64,000 bases of DNA. It comes from Chitinophaga flava. Its GTDB lineage: Bacteria; Bacteroidota; Bacteroidia; Chitinophagales; Chitinophagaceae. A program made the position numbers and the translations under genes. The first letter of the stretch is position 1. The number at the start of each line of letters is the position of its first letter. The notes under the pieces are model-generated. The model had not been told where the DNA came from. It made no database searches and saw only the letters and a list, made by a program, of their open reading frames with translations. Positions 57,846-64,000 of this stretch are shown piece after piece. The stretch covers positions 3,658,001 to 3,722,000 of the forward strand of contig NZ_QFFJ01000001.1 in assembly GCF_003308995.1 (NCBI RefSeq), read 5' to 3'.

Positions 57846-59531
57846 CTGAGCCTGCAGGAGCTGCCTCCGTACTTTTCTGAACTCCTGGATATTGGTTTCG
57901 TAGGATTTCAGACTCTTAATGATCTGACCGGCAAGACTATTACTCAATGCTGGTTTTCGGGCTTCCAGCATTTTGAGTAATTCATAATCAATAATCCCAT
58001 CCCGCATGGCTTCCAGTCTGATTGAACTTAAAAAACCGCCTTGTTTCGGATAAACAATCCAACTGTCGCCACCCGGAAGCGTTTCTCCATTTGATAGTAG
58101 ACTCCCCGCTTCCTGTAAGGGATTAGCAGACCAGTTATTATATGCCCAATGTTCATATCCAGGGAGTCTGTATTTATAATTTATCCAATGAAGTAATCTT
58201 GTTTTAATCAGCGGAAGTTCAATAAACCGGTTGGCATATTCACCCTGTGGCAACCAGCAAGTATAAAACCAGAGCTCTTTACCTTGAGACTGTTGTACAC
58301 GGTAGTACTCATAATTTTGATCAAGAAAATCCAATACAGGAATCGGTATATTGACCGCTGATGTTACCTTTGTTGTTTGAACAGATTCCAGCGTTTTCAT
58401 ATTAGGAGCGAGCTGCCTGAAGAACGCCGCTATCTCCAGATAAGAACCTGCATTGGCATCAATAGGCTCATCTACCAAATGTTGATAGTAGATGTTATCC
58501 CATCGTTTTTCTTTCAGGTGTTTCATGAAAGCCGGAATGAACTGCTGGTAAAATTTTACAACATCTTTATTGGTAACTTTTCCGCTGCCTAACTGGGCTT
58601 TACCATCTTTAAAATAGTAGTAAAAAAGATCAAAGCCTTCATACCAGCCTCCATTTCTACCACCCAGCCAGCCTCCAATGATCCTCTTGATATCCCCGTT
58701 CTTCTGAAAAGTTTCGATTATCTGATCAAACTTGCTGAAGTCAAATTGAAAATTGCCATTGCTGTCCGGTGTATAATCTATTATATGCAATGTATAAACC
58801 AGTATTGCATTCTGCCGGTAGGCATGCATCATCTGAGCCATTTTCTGCACACTGGCCCAATACTGTGCTGAATAAGGCGCTACCTTCGCTTTGTTACTGA
58901 TAAGGGTCAATTGATTGACAGTGTTGCTCATCCTGTCATTTTCAATAGCTGGGGTCATACTGACTAATAACCGGGTACTTTTGATCTGAACAGGATAAAC
59001 CTGTACACTAAATGCCTTGATGGTAGTAAAGGATCCTCCGGCAGTATTTCCTGTAACTTTTATCTTCCCACTATATAAACCAGGGAGCGTATTTACCGGT
59101 ATATCGATGCTGAGCCACACCGGTTGAGTAGTATTGGCATCCACATTGATGTCGGACTGTTCCAGCAACGGGTCGGGATAAAGCATATCCGGAGCTCTGA
59201 TAACATCTTTCGCCGGGTTTTTTGCTAATGCAGCCAGCTTGACATACCCGACATACTTTACCTGTATGTTTTTCAGACTGGTATTACCATTTTTTAACTC
59301 CGTGACCACTGCCCTCAGACCTTTTATTGGGGTATTACTTCTTACAGCCAGCTGTACACTGGCCACTTCCCCCCTTGCCACGTCAGTAACAGCGCTTTCC
59401 GGACCAAAATCAGTATCGGTACGCAGTAGTTTTTTTAAAGGATCTACCAGGCTTATCCCAGGGCCCGGAACCTGAGAGGTGCAGCCCAACGCACCAAACA
59501 AAAGAGAAAATATAAAGATTATTTTTTTCAT
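57843..59531 (-). CDS. DUF4091 domain lipoprotein, glycoside hydrolase-like
   Basis: A 562-residue lipoprotein with a lipobox ending at Cys17 (LFGALGCTSQ). The N-terminal region (about 30-190) is an immunoglobulin-like sandwich, and the rest is a TIM-barrel-type domain of the DUF4091 family (WFYTCWLPQGEYANRF, GYEHWAYNNWSANPL, RLEAMRDGIIDYELLKML). Acidic residues in HLVDEPIDAN and in RDGIIDYE are plausible catalytic positions, and family relatives are glycoside hydrolases. Its location next to the EPS locus and the barrel gene hints at glycan trimming. It is convergent with the barrel gene. Confidence 0.82.
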   Translation of the reverse strand: MKKIIFIFSLLFGALGCTSQVPGPGISLVDPLKKLLRTDTDFGPESAVTDVARGEVASVQLAVRSNTPIKGLRAVVTELKNGNTSLKNIQVKYVGYVKLAALAKNPAKDVIRAPDMLYPDPLLEQSDINVDANTTQPVWLSIDIPVNTLPGLYSGKIKVTGNTAGGSFTTIKAFSVQVYPVQIKSTRLLVSMTPAIENDRMSNTVNQLTLISNKAKVAPYSAQYWASVQKMAQMMHAYRQNAILVYTLHIIDYTPDSNGNFQFDFSKFDQIIETFQKNGDIKRIIGGWLGGRNGGWYEGFDLFYYYFKDGKAQLGSGKVTNKDVVKFYQQFIPAFMKHLKEKRWDNIYYQHLVDEPIDANAGSYLEIAAFFRQLAPNMKTLESVQTTKVTSAVNIPIPVLDFLDQNYEYYRVQQSQGKELWFYTCWLPQGEYANRFIELPLIKTRLLHWINYKYRLPGYEHWAYNNWSANPLQEAGSLLSNGETLPGGDSWIVYPKQGGFLSSIRLEAMRDGIIDYELLKMLEARKPALSNSLAGQIIKSLKSYETNIQEFRKVRRQLLQAQ

Positions 59532-59538
59532 ATACTTG

Positions 59539-59562
59539 ATGATTTGGATATGGGTCTTTTAG
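59539..59562 (+). CDS. Possible seven-residue leader peptide before the ABC-F gene
   Basis: ATG-ATT-TGG-ATA-TGG-GTC-TTT-TAG encodes MIWIWVF. It precedes a plus-strand terminator by nine bases and lies 235 bases before the ABC-F gene. Its length and hydrophobic make-up recall short leaders before antibiotic-resistance ABC-F genes, but no consensus promoter was found upstream. Confidence 0.25.
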   Translation: MIWIWVF

Positions 59563-59571
59563 AAACACACA

Positions 59572-59608
59572 AGCCCTTCCGCTATATGCGCAAGGGCTTT
59601 TTATTTTA
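59572..59608 (+). terminator. Orphan plus-strand terminator upstream of the ABC-F gene
   Basis: Eleven-base arms with one mismatch (59572-59582, 59588-59598) are followed by TTTTTATTTT. It lies between divergent genes, where no plus-strand gene needs terminating. This makes it a candidate attenuator for the ABC-F gene or the end of an antisense RNA. Confidence 0.65.
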
Positions 59609-59797
59609 ACGCAAAAGAGGGGCAAGGATAATGGACAAAGGCCGAAAAAGAACGAACAACAAAAAGATGTATCATTAGGTGTAGGATATCTGTTCAGCCA
59701 TCCATTCCTATATTGAATATACGAAAAATATCATAATATCAAATACATAATTTCCGGATCAGGGAGAGTTTTCCCGAATATGTATAACTTCGCACTT

Positions 59798-61699
59798 ATG
59801 CATTACGTAACAGTAGAAGGGCTCACCAAATCGTATGGTATCAAGCCATTATTCCGGAATATTTCATTTCATATAGAAGAAGGCGATAAAATAGCGCTGG
59901 TAGCGCTTAATGGAACAGGTAAATCCACGCTCCTGAAGATTATCCTGGGAAAAGAAGCTCCTGATGATGGGAAAGTATGGATACATAAGGACGTTACTGT
60001 GGTAATGCTGGAGCAACAGTCCGATTTTGATCTCTCCAAATCAGTCATAGAAAATATCTTCAATTACGATAACCCCATACTGAACGCCATCAAAGAGTAT
60101 GAACTACTCACAGAAGAAGGACATGAACCGGATGTGGACAAACTCACGGCTGCCTTCGCCCGTATGGATGAACTAAACGCCTGGCACTTCGATTCCAAAG
60201 TAAAACAGATATTGGGCAAACTCAATATCCATAATCTGGATCAACCCATAGGTTCTCTTTCAGGAGGACAGCAAAAAAGGGTGGCACTGGCTAAAGTTTT
60301 AATAGATATAGGGTTTGAGCATAAACATGTATTGCTCATCATGGATGAGCCCACCAACCATCTCGACGTTAGCATGATCGAATGGCTGGAAAACTATCTC
60401 GATCAGGAAAAAGTAACCCTCTTGCTCGTTACCCACGACCGCTACTTCCTGGACAGCGTGTGCAACGAAATTATGGAGCTGGACCAGGAACAGCTCTTTA
60501 TCTATAAAGGCGATTACGAGAGCTATCTGGAGCGGAAAGCCTCCCGTGAAGAGATGGACAAGGCCAGCGTGGAAAAAGCCCGCAATACCTACCGTAAAGA
60601 GCTGGAATGGATGCGTAAGCAGCCTAAAGCCCGTACTACAAAGTCCAAATCCCGCCAGGATGCTTTTTATGAAGTAAAAGAAAAAGCTACTACCAGAATA
60701 GCAGACCAACAGCTGGAGCTCAATGTAAAAATGACCCGTCTGGGTGGTAAAATACTGGAGCTCAAAAAAGTATATAAAGCTTACGGAGATCATGTGATTC
60801 TCAAAGGCTTCGACTATACCTTCAAAAAGGGAGAGCGTGTAGGCATCGTCGGTAAAAACGGGGTGGGTAAGTCTACCTTCCTGAACATGATGCTGGGTAC
60901 AGAACAGCCAGATTCCGGTAAAATCAACGTGGGAGAAACGATCGTATTCGGTAACTATTCCCAGTCTGGCTTGCCGGTAAAAGAAGATATGCGGGTAATC
61001 GAATTTGTAAAAAATATTGCCGAAAACTTCCCGCTGGCTGATGGTACCAAGGTGAGCGCGGCTCAATTCCTGGAACTGTTCCTGTTTCCGGGTGATAAAC
61101 AATATACCTATATCTCTAAACTAAGTGGTGGGGAAAAGAGAAGGCTGCATCTGTTGTCTATCCTGTTCCGCAACCCCAACTTCCTGGTATTGGACGAACC
61201 TACCAATGACCTGGACCTGCCCACCCTCAGTATCCTGGAAAACTTCCTGCAGGAATACCAGGGCTGTGTGATCATCGTAAGCCACGACCGTTATTTCATG
61301 GACAAACTGGTGGACCATCTGTTTGTATTTGAAGGTAATGGCGTTGTAAGGGATTATCCTGGTAACTATACCCAGTACCGTGAATGGCAGAAAGAAGAGG
61401 ATAAGCGCAAGTCAGAAGAGAAAAAAGAGGTTAAACCAGCAACTCCTGTTATAGCAGCAACAGCTACAGCAGACAATGCTTCCAGAAAAATGACCTTCAA
61501 GGAAAAGAGGGAGTTTGAAACACTGGAAAAAGACATGGAGGCGCTGGAAGAGGAAAAGAAAGCGATCGAATCGAAGTTGTCCAGCGGAACATTGGCTTAT
61601 GAAGAAATGGAGCCACTCACACATCGTATCGGAGAAGTGATACAGCTGCTGGATGAAAAAGGCATGCGGTGGCTGGAGTTGAGTGAACTGAATGGATAA
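59798..61699 (+). CDS. ABC-F family ATPase (Uup-like)
   Basis: A 633-residue soluble protein with two ABC ATPase domains and no membrane segment, the ABC-F class that acts on ribosomes. Domain 1 (about 5-245) has Walker A ALNGTGKST, signature LSGGQQKRVALAKV and Walker B LLIMDEPTNHLD. Domain 2 (about 315-530) has GKNGVGKST, LSGGEKRRLHLLS and FLVLDEPTNDLD. The inter-domain linker includes the KPKARTTKSKSR segment. A C-terminal coiled coil (about 555-630) matches the Uup type. I chose ATG 59798 (MHYVTVEGLTKSYG); ATG 59780 would add six residues. Confidence 0.92.
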   Translation: MHYVTVEGLTKSYGIKPLFRNISFHIEEGDKIALVALNGTGKSTLLKIILGKEAPDDGKVWIHKDVTVVMLEQQSDFDLSKSVIENIFNYDNPILNAIKEYELLTEEGHEPDVDKLTAAFARMDELNAWHFDSKVKQILGKLNIHNLDQPIGSLSGGQQKRVALAKVLIDIGFEHKHVLLIMDEPTNHLDVSMIEWLENYLDQEKVTLLLVTHDRYFLDSVCNEIMELDQEQLFIYKGDYESYLERKASREEMDKASVEKARNTYRKELEWMRKQPKARTTKSKSRQDAFYEVKEKATTRIADQQLELNVKMTRLGGKILELKKVYKAYGDHVILKGFDYTFKKGERVGIVGKNGVGKSTFLNMMLGTEQPDSGKINVGETIVFGNYSQSGLPVKEDMRVIEFVKNIAENFPLADGTKVSAAQFLELFLFPGDKQYTYISKLSGGEKRRLHLLSILFRNPNFLVLDEPTNDLDLPTLSILENFLQEYQGCVIIVSHDRYFMDKLVDHLFVFEGNGVVRDYPGNYTQYREWQKEEDKRKSEEKKEVKPATPVIAATATADNASRKMTFKEKREFETLEKDMEALEEEKKAIESKLSSGTLAYEEMEPLTHRIGEVIQLLDEKGMRWLELSELNG

Positions 61700-61718
61700 T
61701 ACAAAGGTTATATATCAG

Positions 61719-61747
61719 AAGTCCGAGGGTAAACTTCGGACTTTTTA
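61719..61747 (+). terminator. Terminator after the ABC-F gene
   Basis: Arms AAGTCCGA and TCGGACTT (61719-61726, 61736-61743) with a 9-base loop are followed by TTT. Confidence 0.75.
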
Positions 61748-61769
61748 ATTTCTGAAATAAAAACAGGCT

Positions 61770-62765
61770 ATGGAATACAGACAATTAGGACAGTCAGATC
61801 TGAATGTATCTGTCGTAACATTTGGCGCTTGGGCTGCTGGCGGTTGGATGTGGGGCGGCACAGAGCGAAAGGATGCAGTTAGAGCCATCAGGGCTTCATA
61901 TGAAGAAGGAGTGACTTCTATCGATACCGCACCTATTTATGGACAAGGCACCAGTGAAGAGATTGTGGGAGAAGCCATCAAAGGAATTCCGCGCGATAAA
62001 GTACAGATCCTGACAAAGTTCGGCATGCGTTGGGACCTAGCTCAAGGTGACTTCGCTTTCAAAAGTCAGAACAACCACGGCAAAGACATCGATATTTACA
62101 AGTATGCCGGCAAAGCCAGTATCATCAAGGAATGTGAGGACAGCCTTCGTCGGTTGGGTACAGATTATATTGACCTCTACCAGATACATTGGCCAGATTC
62201 CACAACACCTATTGCGGAATCCATGGATACAGTTGAAACGTTGATCAAACAAGGAAAGGTTCGTTATGCCGGCGTTTGCAACTATAATGCTGATCAGCTG
62301 CAGGAAGCCCGTCAGCATGTACATCTGGTATCTGATCAGGTCCCCTACAGTATGGTGAAACGGGATATTGAAGCTGTTGATCTGCCGTATTGCATAGATA
62401 ATGGTTTGTCGGTGTTGGCATATAGTCCGTTGGAAAGAGGACTGTTGACTGGTAAAATGAAGCCAGGCCATCAGTTTGCGCCTGGAGATCACCGGGCAGG
62501 TCTCTATTTCTATAAGGATGAAAATCTGAAAAGAACTAACGCTTTTCTGGAAAAACTCCATCCACTGGCAGTTGCTAAAAATGCTTCCTTATCTCAACTT
62601 GTTATTCGCTGGACGATTGAACAACCTGGTATCACCATTGCTCTGGTAGGTGCCCGGAACGCCGAACAAGCCCTGCAGAATGCCAAGGCAGCGGCTATAC
62701 AGCTGACAAAAGAGGAGATTGTTTTTATTACTACAGAACTGAATAAGCTGGTGCTGGAAAAATAG
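61770..62765 (+). CDS. Aldo/keto reductase
   Basis: A 331-residue NADPH-dependent aldo/keto reductase, cytoplasmic and TIM-barrel. The catalytic tetrad is recognisable: Asp53 and Tyr58 (SIDTAPIYGQG), Lys in ILTKFG (near 84) and His in LYQIHWPDS (near 144). The cofactor-binding segments NGLSVLAYSPLERGLLTGK and ITIALVGARNAEQA follow. The substrate is unknown; the family reduces aldehydes and sugars. It is a single-gene unit between a terminator and a long inverted repeat. Confidence 0.92.
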   Translation: MEYRQLGQSDLNVSVVTFGAWAAGGWMWGGTERKDAVRAIRASYEEGVTSIDTAPIYGQGTSEEIVGEAIKGIPRDKVQILTKFGMRWDLAQGDFAFKSQNNHGKDIDIYKYAGKASIIKECEDSLRRLGTDYIDLYQIHWPDSTTPIAESMDTVETLIKQGKVRYAGVCNYNADQLQEARQHVHLVSDQVPYSMVKRDIEAVDLPYCIDNGLSVLAYSPLERGLLTGKMKPGHQFAPGDHRAGLYFYKDENLKRTNAFLEKLHPLAVAKNASLSQLVIRWTIEQPGITIALVGARNAEQALQNAKAAAIQLTKEEIVFITTELNKLVLEK

Positions 62766-62776
62766 TTCACCCGGAT

Positions 62777-62831
62777 TTGTTGTCAAGTGTTTGTACAAAT
62801 CCGGTGTGTTTGTACAAACACTTGATAACAA
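62777..62831. repeat. 23-base near-perfect inverted repeat
   Basis: Arms 62777-62799 and 62809-62831 match at 22 of 23 positions around TCCGGTGTG. Each arm contains the self-complementary decamer TTTGTACAAA. It begins 11 bases after the aldo/keto reductase stop. The T-tract expected of a terminator is missing. Confidence 0.85.
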
Positions 62832-63143
62832 GTTATAAGAACTTTTTGGATAGAATAAGGCTGAAGCTAACGTTTAAAACGTTTTTACAGGCTGTACTTT
62901 AAATATAATAGTATTTTCTTATTTTGCATCGACAATTTTTCCAAACAGGCATATCTGGAACCATAAATATTATCTTTTTTGAATAAGCAGCATTAAATAA
63001 TGAAATTCAAATGCAACGCGGATAATTACTAAAAAACAGATGGATTAAACCCGGATTTACATCATGCTCCGGAAGGAAGGAGCAGAAGTTATGGGTATAC
63101 CTTAATGCCAAAATATATCACTCCTTTTTATAGATAAGAGATC
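62832..63143. other. Non-coding gap before the last glycosyltransferase
   Basis: No gene is supported. A small AACGTTT/AAACGTT dyad lies near 62869-62883. No consensus promoter was found; the closest element is TATTTTGC near 62929. Confidence 0.4.
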
Positions 63144-64000
63144 ATGACAGCGTACAAAACACCTATATTGTTTTTGATTTTTAACAGACCAGATGTTACT
63201 GCAAGGGTTTTTGACGTTGTAAGTAAATTAAAACCAACAAAATTATACATTGCTGCAGATGGTCCCAGAGCTGACAAGGAAGGCGAAGCGCAACTATGTC
63301 AGCAAACAAGGGATGTTGTTAGCCAAATAGACTGGCCTTGTGAAGTTGCTTATTTGTACAGAGAAAAAAACCTGGGTTGTAAAGTTGCGGTAAGTACAGC
63401 AATATCCTGGTTTTTTGAGCATGAGGAAGAAGGGATCATTCTTGAAGATGATTGTTTGCCCAATGCAACTTTTTTCCGTTTTTGTGAAACGATGCTCGCC
63501 AAATATAGGAACGATACAAGGATTATGCACATCGGAGGAACCAATTTCCAAAACGGCATAACTCGTGGCAATGCTTCTTATTATTTCTCCAGACTTTGTC
63601 ATGTATGGGGATGGGCTACATGGAAAAGAGCATGGTTAAACTATGATATCCAACTGAAAGATTGGGCGGAAATTATGTCCAATGATCTTTTAGTATCTAT
63701 TATACCTGATTCCAAACTGCGACGTGTATACAAAACTATTTTTGAAACTACTGCTCAGAATAAAATAAATACCTGGGATTATCAATGGGTGTATTCAGTA
63801 TGGAAGAATAATGGCCTTAGTATTATCCCCAACCAAAACCTGGTAAGCAATATTGGCTTTGGGCAGGGAGGAACTCATACCATGGACACGGATAGTGTTT
63901 TTGCCAATAATGCGACTACTGAATTGACTGAGATAAAACATCCTGAGATATACTTACCATGTCTGGAGGCAGATGAGAAGACATTGCTGGACAGTTTTAA
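63144..64000 (+). CDS. Nucleotide-diphospho-sugar transferase-like protein, 5' part
   Basis: An ATG at 63144 opens a frame that runs off the window after 285 codons, so the gene is incomplete at the 3' end. The protein has a GT-A fold pattern: TPILFLIFNRPDVTARVFDVV at the N-terminus, LYIAADGPRADKEGE near 35-49 and the metal-site-like IILEDDCLPNATFFRF (about 98-113). HVWGWATWKRAW (about 154-165) is typical of these enzymes, which are often annotated as family 2-related transferases near surface glycan loci. It is the first gene of what may be another glycan cluster. Confidence 0.8.
   Translation, partial: MTAYKTPILFLIFNRPDVTARVFDVVSKLKPTKLYIAADGPRADKEGEAQLCQQTRDVVSQIDWPCEVAYLYREKNLGCKVAVSTAISWFFEHEEEGIILEDDCLPNATFFRFCETMLAKYRNDTRIMHIGGTNFQNGITRGNASYYFSRLCHVWGWATWKRAWLNYDIQLKDWAEIMSNDLLVSIIPDSKLRRVYKTIFETTAQNKINTWDYQWVYSVWKNNGLSIIPNQNLVSNIGFGQGGTHTMDTDSVFANNATTELTEIKHPEIYLPCLEADEKTLLDSF

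Noticed and set aside
62777..62831. CRISPR or insertion-sequence interpretation of the long inverted repeat
   Set aside because: There is a single unit without spacers, no transposase or cas gene nearby, and no target-site duplication was seen.

Overview
The window looks like chromosomal DNA of a Bacteroidota bacterium, most likely the Chitinophagaceae (Chitinophaga-like). This is inferred from gene content and signals: bamA followed by two skp paralogues, a fused isobutyryl-CoA mutase, a Gfo/Idh-DUF1080 pair, GH125, a Wzi/RemB-type barrel, promoters of the Bacteroidota type (TTG or TTTG, 19-21 bases, TAnnTTTG), and start codons with A-rich rather than Shine-Dalgarno upstream sequence. No database search was possible.

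Bases 1-8,200 hold outer-membrane assembly genes (partial bamA, skp, skp), a ribosome/RNase P/insertion block (rpmH, rnpA, yidD), an S41 protease, and a Gfo/Idh oxidoreductase with a DUF1080 lipoprotein. Bases 8,200-16,000 hold a superoxide dismutase, a PAS-LuxR regulator, an SPFH membrane protein, a reverse-strand ligA-tadA-acyltransferase operon and a divergent Nudix-type regulator. Bases 16,000-27,900 hold icmF, a beta-propeller/phosphoesterase, a GH125 alpha-mannosidase, a membrane-anchored MutS-like ATPase, a radical SAM protein and a secreted protein of unknown role.

Bases 27,900-33,200 are the most unusual part. Two promoters are each followed by two tiny ORFs, and each tiny ORF is followed 21-28 bases later by an intrinsic terminator. 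One set precedes a dinB-type gene; the other precedes an operon of an AAA+ ATPase, a basic protein of unknown function and the RNA ligase RtcB. In three of the four units the end of the tiny ORF can pair with the 5' arm of its terminator, which is the geometry of ribosome-controlled attenuation. My hypothesis is that stalled translation, for example after tRNA damage, switches on RtcB-mediated RNA repair. Similar but weaker leader/terminator arrangements precede icmF and the ABC-F gene.

Bases 33,200-36,300 hold a sterol-desaturase-like protein, a NagX/HGSNAT-like membrane protein and an ECF sigma factor. Bases 36,800-56,000 form one long exopolysaccharide operon: export (SLBB protein, Wzz-like), Wzx flippase, EpsG-type polymerase, at least four glycosyltransferases, two HAD phosphatases, a polytopic membrane protein, an ATP-grasp enzyme, a polysaccharide deacetylase and a GDP-mannose/GDP-fucose branch (gmd, fcl, manC, plus a gmd-like paralogue). 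No initiating sugar-phosphate transferase or tyrosine autokinase is present. Bases 56,000-64,000 hold a Wzi/RemB-like barrel, a DUF4091 lipoprotein, an ABC-F ATPase, an aldo/keto reductase and the start of another glycosyltransferase. I recognised no tRNA, rRNA, CRISPR array or insertion sequence.
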